A stretch of DNA of 64,000 nucleotides from Coprosoma sp963660615 (GCA_963660615.1 CAVKYE010000003.1:1-64000), one strand, 5' to 3'; positions 37,746 through 46,167 are shown, counted from the first letter of the stretch. Program-made: numbers and translations. Notes: generated from the letters alone by a model not told the origin.

Positions 37746-38513
37746 ATGGCGGAAAAATATGGCTTTTTTAATTCAGTTAATAAAGATAGGAGATATGATG
37801 CGTCCGATGTTGCGGATTTCTTATCTAATTTCTTTACAAACGGAGTATTTAATAATGGACTTGCAGTGAGTGCAAACGATAACATGACTGTAAGTGTTGC
37901 AACTGGAAATGCTAATATTAATGGATATAGTTATAAAAATACCGATACTATAACTCTTAATATAAGCGATGCTGATAGTACATTATCAAGAATAGATTCA
38001 GTTGTATTAAGATTAGACTTAACAAACAGACAAATTAATGTAGTGGTTATTAGTGGCGATACAGCAACATCACCATCGCAACCTAATTTGACCAGAAGTG
38101 GTAATATTTATGATTTAAGGCTTGCAAATATTAGTGTGCCAACTGGAGCTACTTCAATTACAGCAGAGATGATAACAGATACAAGATTTACTGACGACTG
38201 TGGTAATGTAGTGCAAGCGGTACAAAGTTTATCTACGGAGGATATTTTTAAGCAATACAACACTTGGTTTACCACATGGTTTGATAATGTGAAAGGTCAG
38301 TTATCAACAGACGTTGCAGGTAATTTGCAAAATGAAATTGATGTGATAATACGTGCATTGGGGCTTGAAGGAGACACTTATCAGACAAGTCAAGTATATA
38401 TGATAGGTGATATGGTTATTTATAAACATATTATATACACTTGTAATACCGATAAAACATCAGGGGAATTTGACGCGTCAAAATGGGATGTAGTTCCTAT
38501 TTTGAGTTTTTAG
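37746..38513 (+). CDS. Baseplate / tail fibre protein with carbohydrate-binding C-terminus
   Basis: 255 residues, RBS GAGAGGAGACAG. N-terminal baseplate-type domain (FFNSVNKDRRYDASDVADFLSNFFTNGVFNN), a beta-rich middle, a collagen-free linker (LSTEDIFKQYNTWFTTWFDNVK) and a C-terminal ChtBD3-like small domain (YQTSQVYMIGDMVIYKHIIYTC...DASKWDVV). A receptor-contact role is likely. Confidence 0.8.
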   Translation: MAEKYGFFNSVNKDRRYDASDVADFLSNFFTNGVFNNGLAVSANDNMTVSVATGNANINGYSYKNTDTITLNISDADSTLSRIDSVVLRLDLTNRQINVVVISGDTATSPSQPNLTRSGNIYDLRLANISVPTGATSITAEMITDTRFTDDCGNVVQAVQSLSTEDIFKQYNTWFTTWFDNVKGQLSTDVAGNLQNEIDVIIRALGLEGDTYQTSQVYMIGDMVIYKHIIYTCNTDKTSGEFDASKWDVVPILSF

Positions 38514-38528
38514 AAAGGATGAAAAAAT

Positions 38529-38648
38529 ATGATAAAATTATTGAAAAAAAGCATAAAATCCTTTATGCTTAAACAAACAAACAAACAAACAAACAAACAA
38601 ACAAACAAACGTACTTTATGCGAGAGGGGAGGTTCAGTTATTTACTAG
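38529..38648 (+). CDS. Small ORF containing an AAAC microsatellite (39 aa)
   Basis: ATG after GAAAGGATGAAAAAAT. The product is basic, with KQTN repeated from the microsatellite. A hairpin (AAGCATAAA-ATCC-TTTATGCTT, 38549-38570) precedes the repeat. A change of repeat number not divisible by three would swap the downstream frame. May be a regulatory leader rather than a protein gene. Confidence 0.35.
   Translation: MIKLLKKSIKSFMLKQTNKQTNKQTNKRTLCERGGSVIY
38571..38610 (+). repeat. Tetranucleotide microsatellite (AAAC)10
   Basis: Ten perfect AAAC units, the only long simple repeat in the window; located between the baseplate gene and the first tail-tip gene. Confidence 0.97.
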
Positions 38649-38658
38649 AACCTCTTTT
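38629..38658 (+). terminator. Terminator-like hairpin before the tail-tip genes
   Basis: GAGGTTC (38629-38635) pairs with GAACCTC (38648-38654), then TTTT. Confidence 0.6.
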
Positions 38659-38679
38659 AGAATGTGGGGAGGTGAAGGT

Positions 38680-38709
38680 ACTATTTAGTGCTTTAACACA
38701 CTAAATAGT
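38680..38709 (+). repeat. 11-bp inverted repeat right before tail-tip gene 1
   Basis: ACTATTTAGTG and CACTAAATAGT around an eight-base loop, ending 9 bases before the ATG; no RBS between. Confidence 0.85.
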
Positions 38710-38718
38710 ATCATTTAT

Positions 38719-39102
38719 ATGATTAACGATTTATTATTGAAAAACGTATATACAAAAATTGAAAAATTAAATCCTAATTTCAAAAAATTATGGACTAATT
38801 CAAAACCAACGGAAGATTTTGAGGCACAGACTATAAAATTATCTTCTTCTGGTTATGATATGCTGATTTTTATATATAATCTTAATTGGAATAGCTCAAA
38901 CCAAACTGTATGTTCTTCCTTAGGACTAAAAGGCTATAATACTGAACTCGCTGGAGTAGCTCCAGATGGATCTACAACGTACCGAAATTGTACTTATGTT
39001 AGTGATACAGAATATAGTATCGGAGAAGGTCATATAGGTAGTACAATTCAAAATAGAAGGTGTGTTCCTTTGATGGTTATAGGATTTAATCTCACATTCT
39101 AA
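38719..39102 (+). CDS. Tail-tip / receptor-binding paralogue 1
   Basis: 127 residues. The first 14 residues, MINDLLLKNVYTKI, and the following LWTNSKPTEDFEAQTIKLSSSGYDMLIFIY pattern are those of short beta-sandwich proteins found in tail cassettes of gut phages; the body is Ser/Thr/Asn-rich beta. No Shine-Dalgarno sequence. Paralogous to the next gene but with a largely different body. Confidence 0.6.
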   Translation: MINDLLLKNVYTKIEKLNPNFKKLWTNSKPTEDFEAQTIKLSSSGYDMLIFIYNLNWNSSNQTVCSSLGLKGYNTELAGVAPDGSTTYRNCTYVSDTEYSIGEGHIGSTIQNRRCVPLMVIGFNLTF

Positions 39103-39119
39103 TTCTAGTAGTAACTAGA
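39100..39119 (+). repeat. Inverted repeat before tail-tip gene 2
   Basis: TTCTAGT-AGT-AACTAGAA, directly before the ATG at 39124; again no RBS. Confidence 0.7.
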
Positions 39120-39123
39120 AATT

Positions 39124-39513
39124 ATGATAAACGATTTATTATTGAAAAACGTGTATGAGAAAATTGATGAATTAAAAAAAGAGGTGGAAGAAACGAAGCC
39201 AGTAGTAGGATGGACTAATCCTGAGCCTAAAAAATTATTTAATGCTCAGACTGTCACAACTAGCGTTTCTTTCTCAGATTATACATATTACGAGGTCATT
39301 TATAGAGGTTATTCCGGCAATGTTACTTGTTGTAGTACAGGGAAAATATCAGTAAATGACGGGGCATTAATGCTTTATGATGAAGGTAGTACGGTAGTAG
39401 GCTTGAGACAATCAGAGAAACCTAATGGAAAAACTATCAAATTTGGTTCTACTAGTGGTACTAATGTGGGACAGTCTGTAATTGTGCCACAACAAATTTT
39501 ATTTTACAAATAA
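39124..39513 (+). CDS. Tail-tip / receptor-binding paralogue 2
   Basis: 129 residues. MINDLLLKNVYEKIDELKKE start is nearly the same, at DNA level too, as in the gene at 38719; then GWTNPEPKKLFNAQTVTTS, the same motif type. Body differs, with two adjacent Cys. The pair looks like products of duplication plus exchange of receptor-binding bodies. Confidence 0.6.
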   Translation: MINDLLLKNVYEKIDELKKEVEETKPVVGWTNPEPKKLFNAQTVTTSVSFSDYTYYEVIYRGYSGNVTCCSTGKISVNDGALMLYDEGSTVVGLRQSEKPNGKTIKFGSTSGTNVGQSVIVPQQILFYK

Positions 39514-39528
39514 GAAAGGAAAAAATAA

Positions 39529-39849
39529 ATGGAGACAATAACATTAGGTCAAATAGCGTTATTTTTGAGTTTTTTGTGTGGTTTAATTGGCTCAATTACA
39601 TATATTTGTAGTGTACTAAAAAAGCAAATAAATAAGTTATTTGAACCTATCAGAGAAGATTTAAAAGAAGTCGATAAGTCGCAGTGTAAGAATTATCTTG
39701 TTCGATTTTTGAAAGATGTAGAAAATGAAAAGGAAGTAACTCAAATTGAAAAAGAGAGGGCTTACGAATGTTTTGAAAGGTATACCAGTCTAGGTGGTAA
39801 TAGTTACATACATGATTGGTGGGATAAATTGATGAAAGGTAGTGATTAA
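39529..39849 (+). CDS. Membrane protein in the lysis module (XhlA/holin-like)
   Basis: 106 residues, RBS AAGAAAGGAAAAAATAA. N-terminal membrane helix (LGQIALFLSFLCGLIGSITYICSVL) followed by a charged coiled-coil region (FEPIREDLKEVDKSQCKNYL). The position before a holin and an amidase suggests an accessory holin or haemolysin XhlA-like protein. Confidence 0.65.
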   Translation: METITLGQIALFLSFLCGLIGSITYICSVLKKQINKLFEPIREDLKEVDKSQCKNYLVRFLKDVENEKEVTQIEKERAYECFERYTSLGGNSYIHDWWDKLMKGSD

Positions 39850-39851
39850 GA

Positions 39852-40118
39852 ATGGATTTAAGTTTTTTAACAGAAAGTGTGAATATTGTAATACTTGGAA
39901 TATGCTTATGCGTGGGATATGTTATTAAAAACATAATCAATACGAATGATTTTAATAAGTATATACCATTAATCGCTTTAATACTAGGTACTATTTTGAG
40001 TGTAGTGTCTAATTTAGATCGTATTACTTTAAATGTTATATTAACAGGAATGGTAAGTGGTTTAGCAAGTACAGGTATGTACGAGATGTTCAAGAATTTA
40101 ATAGGAAAGGGTGAATAG
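39852..40118 (+). CDS. Phage holin (A118-like)
   Basis: 88 residues with two or three membrane helices. NKYIPLIALILGTILSVVSNLDRI and GMVSGLASTGMYEMFKNLIG match holins of the Listeria A118 type. It opens the membrane at the end of the lytic cycle so the amidase can act. Two bases after the previous gene. Confidence 0.8.
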   Translation: MDLSFLTESVNIVILGICLCVGYVIKNIINTNDFNKYIPLIALILGTILSVVSNLDRITLNVILTGMVSGLASTGMYEMFKNLIGKGE

Positions 40119-40120
40119 TT

Positions 40121-41083
40121 ATGAAAATATTGCTTAGTGCAGGACATGGCGGACGTGATAGTGGTTCTATTGGTATTGATAAGGGGTATGAAAAAAATAG
40201 AACGTTAGAGTTGGTAAACTTAATTGCTAGTTGCCTTAGAGGAGCGGGACATACTGTTACAACTCTTCAAGAAAAAAATGCAAATGGTAAATGGAACGTT
40301 CAAGGACGCAAGGGTTACGATTATGCCTTGTCAGTTCATTTTAATGACAGTAATGGCGAAGGAACAGGGACTGAGGTGTTGTATAAAGGTACAACTAAAA
40401 AAGCCACTCAAATGGCTGAAAAAGTCGCAAATGCGATGGGGATTAGAAACAGAGGAGCAAAGAGCAGACCTGAACTTTATATGCTTAACATCGGTTTTGA
40501 TAATCTATTAGAAGTATGTTTTCACGATAATAGTTCGGATTTGGAAAAGTATAATGCTAATAAAAATAAAGTGGCACAGATTGTCGCAGAAGTTATTACA
40601 GGTCAAACTGTTGCAAGTGGTAATAGTTCATCCACAACGGTAAGTAGTTCTAAACCAAGTTGTACAGGAGATATTACCTACAAAGTGTATGATAATGCAA
40701 AAGGCTGTTATTTACCAGCAGTAGTCAATGATAGAGATTATGCTGGTAATAGAGGTCATTCAATAGGTGGAATTAAAGCCAAGTGTCAAAATGGCAATAT
40801 CTATATGAAAACTCACGTAATTGGTAAAAATAATTGGGAGGATACTGTTACTTTAAATTCAAATAACTTCAATTCAAACGACGGAAGTGCGTATAGCGGT
40901 ATTTTAGGAAGAAATATTGATATGGTCAAGATTTGGTCAGATTACGGATACGTAGATTACAGAGTATCTCCAATTAACGGAAACTACTATGACTGGGTAA
41001 GTTCTAAAGATGTAAATAATGGTAGTGCAAATTCTTATGCTGGTGTTGCGGGTAAAGCAATTGATAGAATTCAAATGAAGTAG
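40121..41083 (+). CDS. Endolysin: N-acetylmuramoyl-L-alanine amidase
   Basis: 320 residues. Amidase_3 domain (1-165): zinc ligands His in SAGHGGRDSG, Glu of YEKNRTLEL, His in LSVHFNDS, and catalytic Glu in LLEVCFHDN. A Ser/Thr linker leads to a C-terminal ~140-residue cell-wall-binding region (TYKVYDNAKGCYLPAVVNDRDYAGNRGHSIGGI, then KIWSDYGYVDYRVSPINGNYY), similar to those of clostridial endolysins. No signal peptide, so release relies on the holin. Confidence 0.93.
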   Translation: MKILLSAGHGGRDSGSIGIDKGYEKNRTLELVNLIASCLRGAGHTVTTLQEKNANGKWNVQGRKGYDYALSVHFNDSNGEGTGTEVLYKGTTKKATQMAEKVANAMGIRNRGAKSRPELYMLNIGFDNLLEVCFHDNSSDLEKYNANKNKVAQIVAEVITGQTVASGNSSSTTVSSSKPSCTGDITYKVYDNAKGCYLPAVVNDRDYAGNRGHSIGGIKAKCQNGNIYMKTHVIGKNNWEDTVTLNSNNFNSNDGSAYSGILGRNIDMVKIWSDYGYVDYRVSPINGNYYDWVSSKDVNNGSANSYAGVAGKAIDRIQMK

Positions 41084-41091
41084 GTGTTTAA

Positions 41092-41424
41092 ATGATAGAA
41101 TTAACTAGAGGTGATACTCAAAATTTTAAATTTCAACGTCAAACCGTTAATAATGAAGTAATAAATATAAAGGCTGATGAAGTAACTTTTACCGTAAAGA
41201 AAAATTACTATGATTCTAAAATTGTTCTTCAAAAAAAATTAAGTGAAGGAAATATAACGTTTGATGATGATTTCTACTATCATTTTAAAATAACTCATAA
41301 CGATACCAAAGAACTATCGTATGGTAAATATGTATTTGACATAGAAATTAGATACGATGAAGAAGTTAAAACACCATTAAAAGGTCTTTTTTTTATTAAA
41401 GAAGAGGTAACTTTTGATGAATAA
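41092..41424 (+). CDS. Ig-like tail/baseplate accessory protein (110 aa)
   Basis: MIELTRGDTQNFKFQRQTVNNEV and the strand pattern FTVKKNYYDSKIVLQKKL then YVFDIEIRYDE resemble BppU-like N-terminal domains that attach baseplate components. Its place after the endolysin is unusual but seen in other gut prophages. Confidence 0.55.
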   Translation: MIELTRGDTQNFKFQRQTVNNEVINIKADEVTFTVKKNYYDSKIVLQKKLSEGNITFDDDFYYHFKITHNDTKELSYGKYVFDIEIRYDEEVKTPLKGLFFIKEEVTFDE

Positions 41425-41953
41425 TGATGAAATAGCGCTAGTGTTAATTCCCGAAAATGAGGAAAAAGAAATCATTTTGGAACCTGAAGAAGTAATCGTT
41501 GGCATCATGCCCAAGGGAACGTTAAAAATCAATGAAAACGGTACATATGATGTTACTGATAAAAAAATAGTAAATGTGGAAATAAGACATAATTTACTAA
41601 AAATAAAAGAAGAAACTGTTGAACTTATTAATTTTGATGAATCTGTTGGTAGTGTTATTTTTAAAGATAATATAATTGCGCTCAAAACAAATGGTAAAAG
41701 TGCATTTGGCATTAATATTTTTCAATATGATTTGCGGTTGTTTGCTGGCAAGAAATATAGATTATCGTGTAATGATATCCAACAAGGAACGTGGGTCAGC
41801 ATAAACAATGATAATGATAAAATGCTAAATAGTAGTACATTCTTAAAAGACTTTACCGTCGATGAAGATACTATAAATCCTAAAGTAGTAATTTGGATAA
41901 ACAAAAACGTAATTTATGATTGTAAATGGAACATAGTGTTGACAGAACTGTAA
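41417..41953 (+). CDS. Phage surface protein with 'INENGTYDVT' motif (178 aa)
   Basis: ATG at 41417 overlaps the previous stop. Contains GTLKINENGTYDVTDKKIVNVEI, the repeat unit typical of phage tail and surface proteins, followed by a beta-rich body (KNVIYDCKWNIVLTEL). Probably a decorated tail or host-binding protein. Last gene of the prophage. Confidence 0.55.
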   Translation: MNNDEIALVLIPENEEKEIILEPEEVIVGIMPKGTLKINENGTYDVTDKKIVNVEIRHNLLKIKEETVELINFDESVGSVIFKDNIIALKTNGKSAFGINIFQYDLRLFAGKKYRLSCNDIQQGTWVSINNDNDKMLNSSTFLKDFTVDEDTINPKVVIWINKNVIYDCKWNIVLTEL

Positions 41954-41980
41954 CTACTAATGATAGAATTCAAAATAAAT

Positions 41981-42024
41981 AAAAAAGAGGTAACCGACAT
42001 TGCTGTCGGAGACCTCTTTTTTTT
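41981..42024 (+). terminator. Strong terminator at the prophage right end
   Basis: AAAAAAGAGGT and ACCTCTTTTTT form the outer stem, CCGACA and TGTCGG the inner one, loop TTGC, ending in T8. Confidence 0.9.
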
Positions 42025-42093
42025 CATGGGAAATTTTGGTTTTGCTTTTTGAATGTCTATACTTAGGTTTTCGAAAAAATAAACAATATATTT

Positions 42094-42114
42094 TACCTTG
42101 CATTTTACCTTGCA
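42094..42114 (+). repeat. Right arm-type integrase site pair
   Basis: TACCTTGCA at 42094-42102 and 42106-42114, same orientation as the pair at 9941-9960. Confidence 0.6.
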
Positions 42115-42214
42115 AATTTTTAAATTTTTCATTTTTGAATAATTTTTGATAGTCATAATTCGTTGAATATTCAATGCTTTTGAGTTTTTAAAAATTGTTA
42201 TAAAGTGCTTTGAT

Positions 42215-42234
42215 AATTCTCCTCGGCTCCACCA
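42215..42234 (+). other. attR core
   Basis: Exact copy of the last 20 bases of ssrA (9881-9900); marks the right end of the prophage. Confidence 0.92.
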
Positions 42235-42281
42235 TTGGGAAATCTGTCCATACTTTTATAGTCTTGGATTTAATATAGAAA

Positions 42282-42315
42282 ATATCAATTTCTAAAAGAA
42301 GTTGGTATTTTTTTG
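42282..42315 (+). terminator. Displaced host ssrA terminator (candidate)
   Basis: ATATCAATTTC pairs with GAAGTTGGTAT over 11 bp (two G-U), loop TAAAA, then seven T. It is 48 bases after the att core, where the original ssrA terminator would be expected. Confidence 0.65.
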
Positions 42316-42523
42316 TTGTTAATTAAAGAAAGGACAGGTTTAAATGATTAATATCATAAAGAAATAATTGATGATGATGATCTAGAAGTTATACAAAACG
42401 AATTTAGTAGTTATAATAGCAAAGATGATGATTTAGAACGATAATTTTATGGTAAAATTATATTAGATGAAAAAATTAATAGATTGGTTAGACACGATTG
42501 ACTAATTTAGAAAGGAGAAACTT

Positions 42524-43414
42524 ATGAAAAATAATATAATTCAATCAGAGATGGATGTTAAAGGTAGTAAAATTAATGTAGTTAGAGTTGATGGATACGA
42601 ATATATATCATTAACAGATTTAGCAAAAACTCAAAATGGTGAAGCACCAGCAGATGTTGTTAAAAATTGGTTAAGAAATAAAGAAACGATTTCTTTTCTA
42701 GGTGTATGGTAAGAATTAAATAATGAAAATTTTAAACTGGTCGAATTCGACCAGTTTAAAAATGAAGCAGGAAGACATGCATTTACTATGTCCCCTCAAA
42801 AATGGATTAGGGAAACAAATGCTATTGGTATTATTTCTAAATCTGGTAAATATGGTGGTGGAACTTTTGCAAGAAGTGATATTGCTTTCGAGTTTGCTAG
42901 TTGGATTAGTCCTGAATTTAAATTATATTTAATTAAAGAATTTGAAAGATTAAAAAGAAATGAAACATATCAAGAAAAAATTGAATGGCATGCAAATAGA
43001 CTATTATCTAAATTAAATTATGTTGTTCATACTGATGCAATAAAAAAATATATTGTTCCTACTTTAACAGAACAGCAAATTAAGTTTGTATATGCAAATG
43101 AAGCTGATTTATTAAATGTTGCATTGTTTGGTATGACTGCTAAAGAATGGCGTGAAGATAATCCAGAACTTGCTAAAAATGGAAATATGAGGGATTATAC
43201 AGATTTACTTCATTTAATAATTTTAAATAATTTAGAAAACACAAATGCAGAATTGATTAGAATGAATATAAAACAATCTGATAGACTTATTCAATTAAAT
43301 GAATCAGCAAGAAATCAAATGGAAGCTTTAAGAAATAATAAGAATGTTAAGGAATTAGAAGTATTACAACAACAAGTAAATGAAGATAATAAATATTTAA
43401 TCGAGAGTAAATAA
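42524..43414 (+). pseudogene. KilA-N domain protein interrupted by a stop codon
   Basis: One frame throughout, with a single TAA at 42710-42712 after FLGVW; then ELNNENFKLVEF continues, so a GAA or CAA changed to TAA. KilA-N features: YISLTDLAKTQNGEAPADVVKNWLRNKETI and SPQKWIRETNAIGIISKSGKYGG, FEFASWISPEFKLYLIKEF. KilA-N proteins bind DNA and are carried by phages and mobile islands. RBS AAGGAGAAACTT is intact. It could also restart downstream at 42788. Confidence 0.85.
42730..42761. repeat. 32-bp perfect palindrome within the KilA-N gene
   Basis: Each 16-base arm (TTTTAAACTGGTCGAA) is the exact reverse complement of the other, with an EcoRI-like GAATTC centre. Lies in codons for ENFKLVEFDQFKN, so part of the symmetry may follow from the conserved protein. 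Confidence 0.9.
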
Positions 43415-43434
43415 AATACAATAAATGAGTTTTG

Positions 43435-43462
43435 ATAGTTCCATATTGTGGAACTATTTTTA
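43435..43462 (+). terminator. Terminator after the KilA-N gene
   Basis: ATAGTTCCA (43435-43443) pairs with TGGAACTAT (43449-43457), then T. Confidence 0.75.
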
Positions 43463-43764
43463 TCTTAGACAAATCAACAATAAATGTTTATAGTATAGAA
43501 CTAACAAAAGCAAGTAGTATCGCTTTTTAAGGGGAAATAGAGGTACTTCTATGATTAAAAACACATATAACATATTTAAAAGTTTATACTTAATTTTAAA
43601 GAGGAGTCAAAGGTATTAGTTATCTAATATTTTTGACCCTCTTTTTTTAGAATTTGACTTAACTTTTTGCTTTTAAAGTGCTAAACAAGTGAGAAGATAA
43701 ATAATTTATAGTTGCAAAAATCAATTTAAAATGCCAAACATATGAAAGGAAGTATTAAAAAAAT
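43463..43764. other. Non-coding stretch between KilA-N and serine recombinase remnants
   Basis: Holds no convincing gene. A 22-codon frame with a possible RBS starts at 43551, and a second long terminator (43601-43648, GAGG/CCTC stem with GTCAAA/TTTGAC extension and seven T) follows. The rest is AT-rich sequence. Confidence 0.5.
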
Positions 43765-44415
43765 ATGAATGAAGAAAAGAAAATTTTAGGTATTTATAAA
43801 AGAGTTTCTATACTCGACCAAAAAAGAGAGGGATTTAGTTTACCAGAACAAGAGGAAAAATTAAGGGAGTTTTGTAAGTTTAAAGGTTATGAAATTTACA
43901 AAGTATATGAAGATTCTGGAATAAGTGCTAAAAATGATAAACGACCAGCATATCAAGAAATGATACAAGATATTAAAGATAAAAAAATAAATGTTATTGT
44001 TGCTTTTAAATTAGATAGGATTAATTCGTTCTGTATATGATATTGAAAAATTAATGAAGTTTGTTAATGATTATGAATGTGATATTGATTGTGTGGATGA
44101 TGAATCTAATACTACTACTTCAAATGGTCGAATGGTTATGAGAATAATGACTAGTGTATTTCAAAATGAAATTGAGAAATGCTCTGAAAGAACAAAATTT
44201 GGTATGGTTGTTGCATTAAGTCAGGTCATATTCCAAATCGTTCCCCTTTAGGTTTTAAAAGAGATAATAAGAAGTTAGTTCCAGATCCATTAACAAAAGA
44301 TATTGTTGTTAGAGTATTTAATTTATATTTAGAGGGAAAAAGTCATCAAACTGGACATAAATCCAATTTATATACAAAAACTTATGAATATGATGATAAA
44401 GATTTTGACATTTAA
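43765..44415 (+). pseudogene. Serine recombinase remnant (large resolvase family)
   Basis: Opens normally (GIYKRVSILDQKREGFSLPEQEE with the catalytic Ser in RVS; EDSGISAKNDKRPAYQEMI), then shifts frame after FKLDRI (near 44022), continues as RSVYDIEKLMKFVNDYECDI to NEIEKCSERTKFGM, shifts again near 44220, and goes on as SGHIPNRSPLGFKRDN to KSHQT, after which the zinc-ribbon and coiled-coil parts are missing. At least two frameshifts and a deletion, so inactive. Relic of a Tn- or ICE-type element. Confidence 0.9.
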
Positions 44416-44416
44416 A

Positions 44417-44436
44417 AAACGAGCTACAGCTCGTTT
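44417..44436. terminator. Bidirectional terminator
   Basis: AAACGAGC-TACA-GCTCGTTT, perfect 8-bp stem with A and T flanks. Confidence 0.65.
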
Positions 44437-44530
44437 CAATAAAACTAAAATTCCATTTTAGTAACACACTACGCTATTGACAAAGCCAATAATGGTGTGA
44501 AAAAAGGAATTTCCCTTTTTAAACCCTTTT

Positions 44531-44579
44531 AAGCATAATTTTAGCAAGGCATAAAGTCAAGCAAAATTTATGCTTTTTT
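44531..44579 (+). terminator. Terminator facing the orphan gene
   Basis: AAGCATAA (44531-44538) pairs with TTATGCTT (44568-44575), with further pairing TTTTAGC/GCAAAA inside and six T on the plus strand; overlaps the stop of the minus-strand gene. Confidence 0.55.
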
Positions 44580-46167
44580 ATCTTCCAAAATGATGAACAC
44601 TTCTTTCAATTCCATCTCTTAACGCTGTCATTTTGTTTTGTTCTTTGGAAATTGATGCTACTATTTCATTTACAATTTGATATTCTTTGGCTGATAAATT
44701 ATTCCCTTTTAAAGACATAGCATTTCTATATAAAACTTGCATTCTTGAAATTAAATACTCCAACTCTTGGTCATCTATCATACCATCTGACCACATTTGT
44801 TTATATTCCGTACTAAGTTTATTCATTTCTTGTCTCATATTATTTATACTTACTAGAAAATCGCCGTTGTTAATATCATTAGAGTTGTGTTGTTCTGCTT
44901 TTTGTTTTGGAGAAATAACTTTTAATCTTTCTCCCAAATCTGAAAAAAGAGAATTAAGTATAGTTTGTTCAGATTGAGTATTTGAAAAATCTTGCACTGC
45001 ATTCCTCATTATTTCTCCAACTGCTTTTTGATCCTTTATGCTCTCAACTAAATACATCTCATAATAATATATTTCCCCTACAATTTGTTTTTTCTCTTCT
45101 TTAGTTAAATTATTTGTTCTACTTTTCTTTAACGCATTAATCATTTTCCCATATAAAGAGGTTGTATTTTCAACTATTTGTTGTGAATTATTATTCCTAT
45201 TTAATGATTGATTTTCCGATTGTTGCGATTGTGTTGAAGTATATTTATTAGTTTCTATACTTTGAACATTTTCATTTGGTAATTCTTTTTTTCTTTCTTC
45301 TATTTGTTTTAAATTAGAATTCCAAAAATTAAAACTACCTTTATCATTAAGAACTTTTGATTCTTTCATTTTTATAAGTATAAATCTTTTTCTTTCTTCA
45401 TATCCCATTGAGTCCCATTGTTTTGGAGAAACTTCAACAGGATTTTCCTTTATTATTCTTTCAATATTACTTTGTGCAAAATTATAAGCAACTTGATCAT
45501 TTTTTGCTAGAGCTTCTTTCTTTTGTTTTTCTAACTCATTTAATAAATCTGCTTTAGGATGAGAAAAAGACTTAATACTATCATCCTGTTGAACTTTAGA
45601 TTGTGTTTGTATTTCTGATTGTTGGGTAGTAAAGGTATCTTTTTTTTCATATTTTTTTACTTGAAAATCTATAATAACTTTTGAAATTCCATTATGTTGC
45701 AATTCAGTCAAATCTTGTTTTATAGTTAGATTATCAATATTCAAACCCTTTTCCATAAATTTTAATTTTAAATATGCAAGACCATATTCTTGTTTAATAC
45801 CAGACAGCATTGAAAATTTACTTTCAGCTAAATTATCCCCCAGCATATATTCTTCATAGTGTCCATTGGAAGTTAACAGTGTATTTATCAATTTATTGGT
45901 ACCATAGGTATTAACCTCACCATTTACAGATAATCGTTCCATCATGTTTGTAATATATTTCTGAAAATCACCATAAACTTGTTTTCCAAATTGTTGTATA
46001 TCACTTCGATACTTTGCTCTTGCTTCATTATAAATTAGTCTAGCACTTTTTACTTTTAAAATTGTTTCTTCATCTATTACTTGTTTGTTATTTTCTCTCA
46101 AATAAACATTTCCACCACTAATAATATATTTTTCTAAATAATTTTTAATTTCAGTAGACGTTAACAC
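44578..46167 (-). CDS. Large orphan protein with Gln/Asn/Ser-rich middle (529 aa)
   Basis: Residues ~1-185 form a mostly helical domain (IYNEARAKYRSDIQQFGKQVYGDFQKYI; INTLLTSNGHYEEYMLG); 190-340 are low-complexity Gln/Ser/Asn stretches with a helical segment (LLNELEKQKKEALAKNDQVAYN); 350-529 are helical (NALKKSRTNNLTKEEKKQIVGEIYYYEM, then RNAMSLKGNNLSAKEYQIVNEIV). No membrane helix or signal peptide. RBS AAGGAAGTGAT. I do not recognise it; the surroundings of mobile-element remnants suggest a cargo or conjugation-associated gene. Confidence 0.7.
   Translation of the reverse strand: MLTSTEIKNYLEKYIISGGNVYLRENNKQVIDEETILKVKSARLIYNEARAKYRSDIQQFGKQVYGDFQKYITNMMERLSVNGEVNTYGTNKLINTLLTSNGHYEEYMLGDNLAESKFSMLSGIKQEYGLAYLKLKFMEKGLNIDNLTIKQDLTELQHNGISKVIIDFQVKKYEKKDTFTTQQSEIQTQSKVQQDDSIKSFSHPKADLLNELEKQKKEALAKNDQVAYNFAQSNIERIIKENPVEVSPKQWDSMGYEERKRFILIKMKESKVLNDKGSFNFWNSNLKQIEERKKELPNENVQSIETNKYTSTQSQQSENQSLNRNNNSQQIVENTTSLYGKMINALKKSRTNNLTKEEKKQIVGEIYYYEMYLVESIKDQKAVGEIMRNAVQDFSNTQSEQTILNSLFSDLGERLKVISPKQKAEQHNSNDINNGDFLVSINNMRQEMNKLSTEYKQMWSDGMIDDQELEYLISRMQVLYRNAMSLKGNNLSAKEYQIVNEIVASISKEQNKMTALRDGIERSVHHFGR

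Noticed and set aside
38529..39155. Diversity-generating retroelement
   Set aside because: Two related tail-tip genes suggested it, but there is no reverse transcriptase gene and no adenine-mutated template repeat in the window.
42710..42712. TAA reassigned to an amino acid
   Set aside because: TAA ends many normal genes here; the single in-frame stop in the KilA-N gene is better explained by a point mutation.
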